From: Neelides folsomi
Taxonomy: Eukaryota; Arthropoda; Collembola; Neelipleona; Neelidae
Assembly: GCA_034687125.1 (NCBI GenBank)
Contig: JAQGBZ010000525.1
Span: 1 to 35,654 of the forward strand
Direction of reading: 5' to 3'
Length of the DNA stretch: 35,654 bases
The notes beneath the pieces are model-generated. The model saw nothing but the letters and a program-made list of their open reading frames with translations. It made no database searches and was not told where the DNA came from. Positions 24,301 to 31,483 of this stretch are shown piece by piece; the stretch's first letter is position 1; the number at the start of each line of letters is the position of its first letter. Both the position numbers and the translations under genes were made by a program.

Positions 24301-27300
24301 AGGTTTATCACTCCTTTTTCTCCTCACACTTGACAGATCCTTCTCACTGATTTAAATTTCCATGTGGCAATAAATGCCCTCCTTGTTCATTTCCACTCGT
24401 TGAGTATTTCAGAAATATCCTCAAACTGGTATATTTCCATACATTTACTTTGACAAAAAAAGAAAGTTGTGTATTGGTTAAAATACCTTAAACTATCGGT
24501 ACGGTACTATCTGTATGTATTTGGTATATATTATATCCTTCCTCATTATCATTATCATTGTTCTATATTATTTTAAAAGGTTAAAGGAATGAGAACTCGG
24601 TCTTTTTAAATGGTTTTATACTATTTACAGAATAAATAGATATTTGTATTTATATAAAAAATATTTTCGATTTGTCATTTTCAAAATCATTTCATATAAA
24701 AATATAATTATGGCAAAGGTTTACGATCCAATTAGACAACGGCTATTAAAAGTATTGATGGAATTTAAGTGAAAGCTTGACCTTTTTTAATTCAAAGGTC
24801 AAGTGAAAGCCAGAATATTATAAACATCTCAATTACAAATACAAACCGTTATATGTTCACAAATAATAGGTAAAAGAGTACTATGTATTTACTATACATG
24901 CAGGTAGTATAATAGTACAGTAGGTTGTATAGTAGTTTACCTTATTAACACTATGTACCATAGTACCATATGTACCATATAGGTATGTAGGATAGGTAAG
25001 TTCATGCCATAAATGATATACTATATGGTATGAGCTCAATATGTTAATACAATATATATATATATAAAATATCATCTCCTACTAGTTTTAGAGTCGAGGT
25101 TTTTATAATGTGTTTATGACTTATTATCGAACATTTTCCCATTTTATTCCCATTTAAACTTTTTCAACTCCTTCCAAGATGCAATCTAGAAAATTCTTGA
25201 GGTGCGTTTTCCCTATTCTTCATTGTAAATGCCTGCGTGTTCTGAAAGCTCATTGGAGAGATCTATAGGGATTAGATGACTTCATAAGCCTATACTTTAT
25301 ACTGTTAGTCTTCCATTATTTAGTAGTCAAAAATGTAAATTGAGTCGGATTTTTGAGGATTTAAAGGAGAAAGTTTAGATCCATTTTATCCACCATTGAA
25401 TCTCTTCCTTGACTGTCTTCTCATATGAATATGGATTTCCTCCAGTTCTCAAATTCAATAATGTGGATCGATTCCATCACTAGCAGTAGGGATGGATGTC
25501 TTAAGGGACACTCGAAACGAGTTTGAATAATTGAGAATGAATGAAAGTGAATGTGCGTCTTTAACGTCTGTTCTTCCACCTATTCCTTCGAGAGCAGCTC
25601 CAGAGGAAGAGACACATTGGGAATGACATCGTGTGCGTTGTGTTCCTCGAGGCCGACAACACACCCTTTTCACCTTCATGCATCAAGAGCCATTTCCTCC
25701 ATACTTTCATCGTCGTTCGGTCGAGTCCGAGATTAAAACGAAAACCGCCGCGGTACGAAGTCTCGGTCATTACGAGGGACGAAGTCGGAGCTTACAAACC
25801 ATACCTCTGGGAACAATCCGTCTTTGACAAGGTCAGAACTTTTTTTAATAACATTAAACCAATTTCTTCTTAATGACCTTTAATGACCAAATCAATCAAT
25901 CCCCGATCATTCTGATGTTATCGAGGATGATCCAGGAAAGCTATTACTGTATAAGTATGCGTTTAACTATACCTAAGAATATAAGTTTGCTATTGTATTG
26001 AAAGTTTTTAAGGCGGAGAGAATTAATTAGTTTTCTCCTCCTTTTCGACGGCTTTGTGAGTGATAAGGAGCTCTCGGAATGGAACAAACATTTGGCTCAA
26101 ATTACGCCGTGGCACGAAGGGCCTCAAAAGTCAACAGAGAGACACTTAAGCGCCTTCCATTGGAGTTAATACTCCTTTTATTCTACTCTTGACGACTCTT
26201 GAAAAATAGTTGCCGTTGAACCTCATAATTTTATCAATCTGACTTGATCCATTTATATTACACGTCTGCTCATTTCCCCACACTTGGCCTTACTGTTTTA
26301 TTGTTTTCCGCACAGAGGAAGCGGGAATTAAATGATTTTACTCCTCCTTTCACTTCTTAGAGCGTTGGAGGATTGCGAATAAGTTGAGTCGTAAAATGAA
26401 TTAGGAGAATTTCGTCTCGGGGATATTGGATCCATAAACTTGAGAGGAGTCGAAAGGGAAGCAACGTGCGGTTTTATTTTCCCATTTCCCTGATCATCTT
26501 CATTGTCATTCTTTAAAATTGCTCCCACCACAGCCAATTCCTTTCTACTGCTACTTTGACCCTATCAACTTATCTCCCGAACCTCATCGTCCCCTAAAGG
26601 CTCCCCCAGCCATCGTTCCGCCCACCCTTACGCTCTTTACTCTCTTTAAACCATAAATAATTCACGACGACGAAATTACCAAAGTCGGAATTTAAATTAG
26701 TTTTTTAATAAATACAATCAGCGTATATAATTTACAAGCCTTGGGAGGGATTTGTATAGGCCTATGTAATACATTTACTTATGTATAAAGCTAGATTATG
26801 TTATTATAATATAATTCCATCCTATACTCTGTATTATGAAAATACACCAACAATAACAATAACCAATGAGTAATTCTAATTAATAGAAAATCTAATTAAA
26901 ATAATTTAATAATTTAAGCAGGGTCCAATGTTTCGCGAATGGATGCTGACAAAGATTGTAAATGGAGAGCGGGCGAGTTATTCGGCCCCCAAATTCGCCC
27001 GGATGCAGGAGCGCACTCGGTCCCAGATGCTCGAAGACATTGTGGCCAATTTGCAGAACCACGCGGAGACGGGCCAGATTCCGAAGCCCTACAGGTAGTC
27101 TCGCTCATCCCCACAATCCCCAATTTCCCATTTCTCTCAACTGTGGTCCCCCGCTTTTTCTTTTTCTTCTTCTGTCCTCTCTCTACAGCGTGTTTCTCGA
27201 GGGACGTAAGCTCTCCTCACTATTTGCTCTCTTCTTCGCCTCACTCTCATAGCAAACTGGCCATTCAGATATTTACCTATTACGTAAGCCAATTTTGTTT

Positions 27301-30300
27301 AACCGAGAGACTCTTTGACAGGCGTGGTTCCTGGAGACCCATCGGTCACATGAGGCCTTCGAGCCCTTTGCTCGACTCTGTTCGTGATCAGTTTGAAGGT
27401 TGGTTGGACGGTAGTTGGTCCGGCGGATTATTTTTTCTATGCATGTGTTTAGCGAGTAGCCTTGTGTTCTTCTCGAAGGGATGAGAAGAATATTGAAATT
27501 TGATGTAAAACCTTGGGTTGACTAGCAGGGTATGACCAGCTCGCCAAGGACTTTACAAAGTATTTCCTCAACGTGGACGAACCTCAGCTGCTCCTCTTTG
27601 ACGTCGTGTTCCTCGTGGGGCAGGGGAAGCAGAAGAATAAGCTCTACGGCGTCCGCGCCATCCTCGGCGTCCGTTCAAGGTCTCATAAATTGTCCCACTT
27701 AAATCCTCATCTTCAGGACTCGGGTCCTTATGCTCTCATTATGATTTCCAGGGTGTTCCAAGAGATGCTTTATGGGATTTCAACAGGGTTTGGGTCACCG
27801 CAAGTGCCGGTTGCTGAGCTCCTCGCCCGTGCCGTGCCAACGCTTCACTCTCCCCAGAAGCCAAAGTCAAATTTCCTTCAAGTTCCAGACATCGAATCAC
27901 CTCGGTGAGGTGGCGGAAATGCCAATGTCAAATCATGATTGAATTATTTCGTATGATGAACATTAATTGTCATCACACTTTATCGCCAACTTATCATATG
28001 CATGTATAACTACCTATTTTATAAATACTTATTAACCTCAAGTTACATATTAAATACAAAAAATAATATTCAGATTTATCCATATTACATAATACCATAT
28101 ATTATACCATGTATACCATATTACATAATATGGTAGCAGAATATGTAATATATGGTAGGTATACTAATAGTACAAAATCTATATTATACAGATATGTAAG
28201 TAGATACTACCATATTGTAAGTATTAATACGGTAATAGTAATAGTAATAGCTATAATATTGACATTACATTTTGGAATTGCAAAATTTAGAGATTTCTTC
28301 AATCTCAAGGTTGAATGGGTTAGGTTTCTCTTTTCTTATATAAATTGCATCGAGAACTTAATTCTTTCCCTTGAAAGCCCAAATCACAATTTCCAAAATT
28401 CTGTGATTCGTTTTATGAAGGAACGGAATTTCCTTTATGCATTTTCTCCTTTCACTGGAAAAGAGTTAAACCCCTGCTGGGCCCCATATAATCACATTCT
28501 CAAAATAGTTTGAAATGTATAGGTCTATGGGAAATAGTCTCAGAATCGTTAATGATCGATTTCGCTTATTTTGTGATCTATCACTTGGGATGGTTCGTCC
28601 CTTGGCCCATTCCTCATTCACTGATTGTATCTCAGGCCGAAGAGCGTTCCATCATCCCCGATGGTGATGAGGGCGTTTTCAAGGCTTGGGAGCCTCACAG
28701 CTGGCTGGGGCAGATCTTCGCGGAGCAAGAACCAACAACAGCAACTGGCGGCCGAGGACAAGAAGAAATGGAGCTCGTCCCAAGACTGCTCACAGGACCA
28801 GAAGGAGAAGGACTCGAAGGACAAATCATCCCTTGCCGTCCCTCGTCTCTCCGTCTGTGCAGATGCTCAGAAAGTGGATCGGACCAAGCTTGCACAAACC
28901 GAGGTACAGACATTTTCCCCATGGGAAAAACAACTCATCACTCACAGCAACTTTCTTCAATCCACAACTTCCCCAAAAACCAACTAATTTTTAATGATCA
29001 TATCACATGAGGAATTTATAAAAAGGCACTTTAAATTCTCACAATGATGAGCTACTAATTTCATCCAATGGCCAATTTCCATGAGGGTTTGATGGAAAAG
29101 TATCGATTTATCAATGCATTAATATTTTACTTTAAGACAAGATGATAAAAAATTCTTGAGATTTATAGCATATCTTACTTTACGTATTAAAGTAGTGTAT
29201 TTGCATTTTAATTAAAGATTTTAATATGAGAGAGATTTCCGCTCTCCTTTTTACATTCTTTCCTGTTTCCGGATTAAAATTGTTCAAGCTTTTAAACCCA
29301 TTCAACTATTAATCATCGCTTTCCCAATCTTAAAGCTTGTGAATAATACTTTTAAAGAAAAGTTTGAAATATAAGATCATAATTAGTTTAAGATCATAAT
29401 CATTATTCGACACATCCAGGTATAACAGATATAATATAAGTCTATTCTATAACTATCATAGATAGCATTTGTTATATAGTGGTACATATTGTAAAAGACA
29501 TCTGTGCTATTAATTTACACTATAAGAAATTAAGTATTTTCTTAATAAGTATTATCATCTTTTTGCCTGTCTGTTCCTTGAAAGTTAAAGTGGTATTAAG
29601 GGAATAGATATACCAATTGTAATATAAATCTGCCATAGTTTGAAAACTGAGTTTATTTCCTTCTCTGCGCTCCATTTGAAATTTCCCTTTTCGACACGCA
29701 ATGAAGGGAACTAAAGGTGAAGTGGAGAAAGTTTCTTTCGAAGGGAAGTTCCGGATATTAATTTTAATTGTTTTAATTCAAAGTTCATGATAATCGAATT
29801 CGATTCGGAAACGTTCCGGATCCTCCTCGACTACCTTCACACGGGATCATGTGGGCTGACGTGTGCGAACATCCCCGGACTCATCTGTGCCGCTGAGCAC
29901 TACGATCTCCCCGATCTCCTGCAAGCATGCTTCCATCATGCCAAAACTTTCCTTCGCACTGAAGTGGTCAGACATCAAAATAAATATTAAATATGTTAAA
30001 TATTATATTTTCTTCGCTATTTATGAAATTAGTATTAATTCTAATAATGTAAAAATTCTAATATTTTCTCAAATTATTGTTTGTAATGAATTTAGCAAGG
30101 TTGTATTATATTTTCCTTCCATTATATTGGGAAAATTCAACCTTAATTTGGCATATTAATCAAATAATTTCCCAATGTAAAATACTCATTTGGTTCAGAT
30201 ATGCGGAATGTTGTGTTCACTTGAGAATTACTACTGGAGATATACGTCCGCTTCCGAGCTCGTCAATATGATTTTGGCGTTTGTTGAAACGAGGGCTTAT

Positions 30301-30847
30301 CAGGTTGAATGAGCTCAATTACCTTCTCTACCAATTGTTCCATTTTTGTCCATATCTTCTCTTTATTGACTCAATCTGTGCGGTTTTAGTTATTTGACTG
30401 CACTGACTTCCTCTCTCTCTCCGAATCGATGGTACAAATGGTCATGAGTCGGAATTTGGAAGTGGCTGAGATTCGGAAATTCGAAGCGATGCTCGCTTGG
30501 GCTCGTCATAAAATCCGCTCCAGACCCGCCACATCCAAGATCGACGCCAAATTGGAGTTCAAATGCACAATGGAGCGTCTCGCCAGGGACCTCAAGCTGT
30601 ACCGGATTTCTCCTCAGGATCTCATTAAGGTTCTTTTCATTTCCTTTGAAACAAATGAAGAGTAAGCCCTTTCCTTTAGATCGTCCTTCCGAGCAAAGCG
30701 ATCAAGAACGAGAGGATTTTGGAGACCCTCATGTTCCAAGCAAACTCGGGGATGTATAGGATTCAGGATTCCTACATTGAAGCCTGCCAGCAACGCCTTC
30801 AAAAGCAGGACTCGAGATTCTCAGAGTCCTTCGACTATGGCCTTTAA
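195..30847 (+). CDS. gprs: Serine-rich / LIM-like / RapGAP / BTB-BACK protein, 22 exons, 5' end outside the window
   Basis: Predicted exons: 195-367, 1909-2101, 3268-3424, 3486-3715, 5346-5482, 15497-15585, 17030-17216, 17283-17408, 18181-18320, 19966-20195, 22604-22784, 23137-23421, 25598-25831, 26922-27094, 27322-27398, 27529-27679, 27752-27904, 28636-28903, 29784-29966, 30199-30303, 30390-30629 and 30680-30847. Every junction has AG/GT boundaries and compatible phase, giving 1,292 full codons and a TAA stop. No in-frame ATG exists in the first exon and a TAA precedes it at 148, so the start is in an upstream exon. Residues counted from the first full codon: Ser-rich 1-296, LIM-like about 297-350, RapGAP about 520-790, linker 846-884, BTB about 885-1120 with an insert at 935-1061, BACK-like 1123-1250. 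Established knowledge: RapGAP domains stimulate GTP hydrolysis by Rap GTPases with an Asn thumb; BTB domains dimerise or bind cullin-3. The arthropod serine-enriched protein (gprs) match is from memory, not a search. The alternative is two adjacent genes, which the in-phase linker exon argues against. Confidence 0.85.
368..1908 (+). other. Intron 1 of the large gene
   Basis: AT-rich, no plausible protein-coding content in any frame. It contains one pre-miRNA-like hairpin near 1,202-1,294, listed separately. Confidence 0.75.
1202..1294 (+). ncRNA. Imperfect hairpin resembling a pre-miRNA, within intron 1
   Basis: Pairs seen by eye: 1214-1225 with 1267-1278 (12 pairs, two of them G:U), 1226-1229 with 1260-1263, and 1232-1238 with 1251-1257, with a 3-nt bulge (1264-1266), a 2-nt mismatch and a 12-nt terminal loop. 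An outer helix pairs 1202-1207 with 1289-1294 across an internal loop. Length of about 93 nt and sense orientation in an intron suit an intronic miRNA. No known miRNA seed was recognised, so this may be a chance inverted repeat. Confidence 0.3.
1909..2101 (+). CDS. gprs: Exon 2: Ser/Pro/Arg-rich segment
   Basis: A strong acceptor (CCTGTTTTCTAG) precedes it; the donor is CCAA|GTAAAA. Phase 1 in, phase 2 out. It is clearly GC-rich against AT-rich flanks. It contains an acidic/proline start, RRNS, a run of SP motifs, and RRQSTIFDD, the first of four RRQST motifs in this protein. If the intron is retained the frame stops at once (AAG TAA). Confidence 0.8.
2102..3267 (+). other. Intron 2 of the large gene
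   Basis: AT-rich with one more balanced patch at about 2,980-3,090. That patch was tested as an exon but its phases do not fit between exons 2 and 3. Nothing else is recognisable. Confidence 0.7.
3268..3424 (+). CDS. gprs: Exon 3: Ser/Arg-rich segment
   Basis: Acceptor GGCTTCTAG ends at 3267 and the donor is GACG|GTAACC. Joining one base from here to the two left by exon 2 gives Lys and keeps the frame. It carries RRDSLSPDS and ends in RTRRQST, the second RRQST motif. The intron to the next exon is only 61 nt. Confidence 0.75.
3486..3715 (+). CDS. gprs: Exon 4: poly-alanine tract and two RRQSTTEE repeats
   Basis: The acceptor is TTCGTAG ending at 3485. The exon begins with a run of nine alanines encoded by mixed GCA/GCG/GCT codons, then Ser/Pro-rich sequence, then two tandem copies of FRRQSTTEE about 18 residues apart. 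The chosen donor (GG|GTCTGT) is weak but it is the only GT that lets the frame continue into exon 5. Confidence 0.72.
3716..5345 (+). other. Intron 4 of the large gene
   Basis: Strongly AT-rich, with a short open frame at 4,134-4,334 that has no exon-like composition. I see no gene, repeat array or RNA. Confidence 0.7.
5346..5482 (+). CDS. gprs: Exon 5: conserved RRDSS segment before the LIM region
   Basis: Acceptor CTTTGTTTCAG, donor ACTG|GTAAGA; phase 2 in and phase 1 out. It encodes RGRRDSSAQITDGTIATMTV and then a CAFFDTSTQT segment. The sequence is low-complexity at first and then ordered. It ends directly before the LIM-type region but supplies only one cysteine, so the first zinc pair of a LIM finger is not seen here. 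Confidence 0.8.
5483..15496 (+). other. 10-kb intron 5, with GC-richer islands
   Basis: The largest intron. Most is AT-rich, but islands near 6,640-7,000, 8,740-8,960, 9,160-9,260 and 9,880-10,150 are more balanced. An 88-codon ATG open frame lies at 9,888-10,154. A search by eye for a Cys-x2-Cys exon in the right phase (to complete the LIM finger) found none usable. The islands may be enhancers, alternative first exons or leftover repeats. Confidence 0.6.
6961..6992 (+). other. Candidate 32-nt microexon or alternative first-exon end
   Basis: A very strong acceptor (CTGCCTCCTCCCTCCAG) ends at 6960 and a consensus donor (CACG|GTAAGT) follows at 6993. It sits in a GC-richer island. At 32 nt it would shift the frame if placed between exons 5 and 6, so it is either a poison exon, part of a 5' UTR from an internal promoter (donor used alone), or chance. 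Confidence 0.25.
15497..15585 (+). CDS. gprs: Exon 6: central zinc-ligand part of a LIM-like finger
   Basis: Acceptor TTTCTTTTCAG, donor ATCAA|GTAAAA, after a 10-kb intron. Phase 1 in (G|AA gives Glu), phase 0 out. It contains HYHEECLRCNSC, which fits the H-x2-C-x2-C-x2-C core of LIM zinc fingers. The next exon provides C-x2-H 20 residues later, as in the end of a LIM domain. LIM fingers bind proteins rather than DNA. Confidence 0.85.
15586..17029 (+). other. Intron 6 of the large gene
   Basis: No coding or RNA feature recognised. Some GC-balanced sequence occurs near 15,740-16,130, without splice sites that fit. Confidence 0.7.
17030..17216 (+). CDS. gprs: Exon 7: end of the LIM-like finger and linker
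   Basis: The acceptor is GACACAG ending at 17029 and the donor is TCAG|GTAAGT. It begins with a very basic KRARRFKNQ stretch and then CDLH, the last zinc pair of the LIM-like finger. FADVALMECSDFM and a linker with ARRKSS follow. It is phase 0 in and phase 1 out. Confidence 0.85.
17217..17282 (+). other. 66-nt intron with no in-frame stop
   Basis: A strong donor (GTAAGT) and a weak acceptor. The length is a multiple of three and the host frame stays open through it, so retention would add 22 residues between the LIM-like and RapGAP parts. I favour splicing because the joined sequence (QACS then DEFCEEYPH) looks more family-like. Confidence 0.5.
17283..17408 (+). CDS. gprs: Exon 8: start of the Rap1GAP-homologous region
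   Basis: It encodes CEEYPHNLIPTPGYWIEC, which resembles the segment ahead of the catalytic domain in animal Rap1GAP (a ...GGYWIEG... stretch). The donor is TCAG|GTGAGA. The upstream intron is only 66 nt, has a poor acceptor (GATGGAATAG) and has no in-frame stop, so exons 7 and 8 may also be used as one exon. Confidence 0.8.
17409..18180 (+). other. Intron 8 of the large gene
   Basis: Nothing recognised apart from a short TTAGGG-like stretch at 18,068-18,081, too short to call an interstitial telomeric repeat. Confidence 0.65.
18181..18320 (+). CDS. gprs: Exon 9: Glu/Asp-rich charged linker
   Basis: In the frame set by exon 8 this exon reads as an acidic run (Glu/Asp/Lys), then Gly/Ser, then a RRRR patch, ending at ATTCAG|GTCACC. 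A second AG at 18188-18189 would also keep the frame, removing three residues. The biased composition makes it look disordered. The upstream pyrimidine tract is poor, so the exact start is uncertain. Confidence 0.65.
18321..19965 (+). other. Intron 9 of the large gene
   Basis: AT-rich, with a small GTAGTA run near 19,181. No coding or structured feature recognised. Confidence 0.7.
19966..20195 (+). CDS. gprs: Exon 10: start of the RapGAP domain
   Basis: Acceptor GGTTTAG, donor TTCAG|GTGACT. It encodes YEKYFFGTEHWNYF followed by DLGPVILSLK, matching the opening of the RapGAP fold in Rap1GAP (a ...GKEH.NYY...LG....SLK pattern). It is phase 0 in and phase 2 out, and exon 11 continues the same domain without a gap. 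Confidence 0.93.
20196..22603 (+). other. Intron 10 of the large gene
   Basis: Holds the imperfect hairpin at 21,132-21,206 and a small perfect 6-bp stem (AGACCC/GGGTCT, 22,046-22,060). No coding content seen. Exons 10 and 11 are adjacent in the RapGAP fold, so no exon is missing here. Confidence 0.75.
21132..21206. repeat. Long imperfect inverted repeat (hairpin)
   Basis: 21,132-21,145 (TTGGGGAAAGCCTC) pairs with 21,194-21,206 (GAGGCTTCCCCAA) with a single bulged base. After an 8-nt bulge on the 5' side, GACTAT (21,154-21,159) pairs with ATAGTC (21,188-21,193) and the A/T run inside it continues the stem. It could be a MITE remnant or a structured RNA. The large bulge makes a miRNA less likely. 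Confidence 0.6.
22604..22784 (+). CDS. gprs: Exon 11: RapGAP domain, second part
   Basis: The acceptor is GAAATTTTAG and the donor is ACCAG|GTACAT. It encodes ILVRAISYTVHGLIPASC, equivalent to the LLLRT....HDVIPISC region of Rap1GAP, then a helix with EEVVRSLGKE. It joins exon 10 at a split Arg codon. Confidence 0.92.
22785..23136 (+). other. Intron 11 of the large gene
   Basis: 352 nt of AT-rich sequence; nothing recognised. Confidence 0.75.
23137..23421 (+). CDS. gprs: Exon 12: RapGAP domain core
   Basis: Acceptor TTTTTGATCAG, donor AAAAG|GTAAAA. Recognisable family segments are KVGVIYVKE, EEILDNN, the FDKYKGGLDTVHDLTGLHSV block and EIMFHVSTLLPY. These match the Rap1GAP core that packs around the catalytic helix. 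Length is 95 codons, phase 0 at both ends. Confidence 0.95.
24776..24803. promoter_or_regulatory. Perfect 10-bp palindrome with AGGTCA-type half-sites
   Basis: CTTGACCTTT (24,776-24,785) and AAAGGTCAAG (24,794-24,803) are perfect reverse complements around an 8-nt spacer. Each contains AGGTCA, the half-site of many nuclear hormone receptors, in everted arrangement, and TCAAGGTCA-like extensions are typical of monomer-binding receptors. The AGTGAAAGC direct repeat flanks the stem. Function is inferred; it could just be a small hairpin. Confidence 0.25.
24954..24980. repeat. Short degenerate tandem repeat (GTACCATAT-like)
   Basis: Three consecutive units close to GTACCATAT. Similar ATACCATAT motifs recur at 28,080-28,135. 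Confidence 0.5.
25598..25831 (+). CDS. gprs: Exon 13: RapGAP catalytic helix with Asn thumb
   Basis: It encodes KRHIGNDIVCVVFLE, the catalytic signature of RapGAP domains. The Asn codon at 25622-25624 corresponds to the thumb asparagine that replaces the arginine finger of RasGAPs. NTPFSP, SHFLHTFIVV and YEVSVITRDEVGAY follow, all conserved in the family. Acceptor GAGAGCAG, donor ACAAG|GTCAGA. Catalytic competence is inferred from these intact residues. Confidence 0.95.
25832..26921 (+). other. Intron 13 of the large gene
   Basis: Mixed composition with pyrimidine-rich parts around 26,200-26,640. No exon that would fit between exons 13 and 14, which are adjacent in the RapGAP fold. Confidence 0.7.
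26922..27094 (+). CDS. gprs: Exon 14: end of the RapGAP domain
   Basis: It encodes GPMFREWMLTKIVNGERASY and SAPKFARMQERTRSQMLED, the C-terminal helices of the RapGAP fold, and ends at QIPKPY plus two bases. The donor is ACAG|GTAGTC, and unspliced reading gives Arg then TAG, so intron retention would end the protein right after the GAP domain. Confidence 0.93.
27322..27398 (+). CDS. gprs: Exon 15: linker between RapGAP and BTB
   Basis: Acceptor TCTTTGACAG, donor TTTGAAG|GTTGGT. One base completes the Arg split from exon 14, then RGSWRPIGHMRPSSPLLDSV and a short helix. The in-phase fit at both ends is the main evidence that the RapGAP and BTB halves are one protein. The 227-nt intron before it is too small to hold a normal gene boundary with promoter. 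Confidence 0.82.
27529..27679 (+). CDS. gprs: Exon 16: start of the BTB domain
   Basis: Acceptor GACTAGCAG, donor TCAAG|GTCTCA. After YDQLAKDFTKYFLN it encodes LFDVVFLVGQGKQ and YGVRAILGVRSR, the typical first strands and helix of a BTB/POZ domain (D[V]xF.....H[R]AxLxxRS pattern). The tyrosine stands where many BTB domains have histidine. Confidence 0.88.
27752..27904 (+). CDS. gprs: Exon 17: BTB helix and start of the insert
   Basis: The acceptor is GATTTCCAG and the donor is CTCG|GTGAGG. It begins with VFQEMLYG, the BTB helix following RSR, then leaves the fold with a Pro/Ser-rich stretch including SPQVPVAELLARAVPT and NFLQVPDIESPR. Retention of the next intron stops the frame at once (CGG TGA). 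Confidence 0.85.
27905..28635 (+). other. Intron 17 of the large gene, with AT palindromes
   Basis: AT-rich and carries the palindromic repeat at 28,080-28,135 and a (TAATAG)3 microsatellite at 28,233-28,250. An open frame at 28,109-28,513 is low-complexity and lacks matching splice phase. Confidence 0.65.
28080..28135. repeat. 15-bp direct repeat and 22-bp near-perfect AT palindrome
   Basis: CCATATTACATAATA occurs at 28,080-28,094 and again at 28,116-28,130. The second copy forms TACCATATTA-CA-TAATATGGTA (28,114-28,135), a palindrome apart from its two central bases. It could extrude as a cruciform or mark a small repeat. Confidence 0.6.
28636..28903 (+). CDS. gprs: Exon 18: Ser/Lys/Gln-rich insert within the BTB domain
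   Basis: Acceptor GTATCTCAG, donor CCGAG|GTACAG. It encodes PKSVPSSPMVMRAFSRLG, an RSSRS patch, a Gln run, then a highly charged Lys/Asp/Ser stretch and LSVCADAQKVDRTKLAQTE. This is not part of the normal BTB fold and looks mainly disordered. Other frames stay open here too, but only this one joins both neighbours in phase. Confidence 0.85.
28904..29783 (+). other. Intron 18 of the large gene
   Basis: AT-rich; nothing recognised in it. Confidence 0.7.
29784..29966 (+). CDS. gprs: Exon 19: second half of the BTB domain
   Basis: Acceptor TTTTAATTCAAAG, donor AAGTG|GTCAGA. It encodes IIEFDSETFRILLDYLHTGS followed by the IPGLICAAEHYDL helix and LLQACFHHAKTFL, the classic BTB C-terminal half (F..LL.Y.YTG.....N....L..AA..... 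pattern). Confidence 0.93.
30199..30303 (+). CDS. gprs: Exon 20: first BACK-like helices
   Basis: Acceptor ATTTGGTTCAG, donor ATCAG|GTTGAA. It encodes ICGMLCSLENYYWRYTSASE and then LVNMILAFVETRA, helical and aromatic-rich, directly after the BTB domain where BACK helices usually sit. It has 35 codons and is phase 0 at both ends. Confidence 0.88.
30390..30629 (+). CDS. gprs: Exon 21: BACK-like helices
   Basis: The acceptor is GCGGTTTTAG and the donor is TTAAG|GTTCTT. The segment reads LFDCTDFLSLSESMVQMVMS, then NLEVAEIRKFEAMLAWARH, which has the 'F..L.....v..ll....L...E...F.a...W' pattern of BACK domains that follow BTB. It ends with ERLARDLKLYRISPQDLIK. Confidence 0.92.
30680..30847 (+). CDS. 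gprs: Exon 22: C-terminal exon with stop
   Basis: Acceptor CTTTCCTTTAG. It encodes IVLPSKAIKNERILETLMFQ, ANSGMYRIQDSYIEACQQRL and a short tail ending FDYGL, then TAA at 30,845-30,847. The upstream intron is only 50 nt. Confidence 0.93.
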   Translation: MVLPSKAIKNERILETLMFQANSGMYRIQDSYIEACQQRLQKQDSRFSESFDYGL

Positions 30848-31483
30848 TTCCATCCCAATTCCCACATGTTGGCAATTATATGGGTATTGATAAAGGCTGT
30901 GGTGGAACCATTTTGGGAAGAAACATTGATACCATCCGGTGCCCGGAATCTTGGTAAGTCGTGAAGAGAATTGTATTCATTAAATGCATTTATAATCTGT
31001 TAAATATATAATATATTCTTATGTTAAATACATACTTACAATCACATAGATTTAACTACCCTGCACGTTCTCGAAAATCTTTTGACTCAAATTAACACAA
31101 TGGAAATTGATGAAATTATCTTATACCGTTAAAAGGCGTTGAATACTAAATATACCTAGGTTGATAGTATTAACTTTAATGCTCTATACTGTACCTGTAC
31201 TATACATAGTATGGAAGTTATTTAAATGGGTGTTCACTTTAAGCAACATGTTGGTACTTTCGGAATTTTAGGATTATGCTCAAAAATCACAAAATGTAAA
31301 ATATGTAAAAAATATTATTACATGTGTAATAAGAACATAATATATAAGTCAAATAGGTATGTACATTACACGAAGGAGTTACGGTAGCTGAAAATCAATT
31401 TTGAATAATTTAATACTTTTAGGGAATTGATTGAGTGTATGAAATTATAATTTTATATTGCATATTTGGCTGTTGCATAAAGG

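Larger units (their letters stand above)
23422..25597 (+). other. Intron 12 of the large gene
   Basis: AT-rich. It contains the everted palindrome at 24,776-24,803, a GTACCATAT-type tandem at 24,954-24,980 and a short AT run near 25,052-25,066. No coding content. Confidence 0.7.

Noticed and set aside
27189..27205. 17-nt microexon between AG and GTAAGC
   Set aside because: Inclusion shifts the frame and hits a stop in exon 15, whereas direct splicing keeps the conserved linker.
28109..28513. 134-codon open frame in intron 17
   Set aside because: Low-complexity Ile/Tyr-rich composition from AT-rich DNA, lies across a microsatellite and palindromes, and does not match exon phases.
28686..28994. 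Other open + strand frames overlapping exon 18
   Set aside because: They do not join neighbouring exons in phase; the accepted frame joins both sides.
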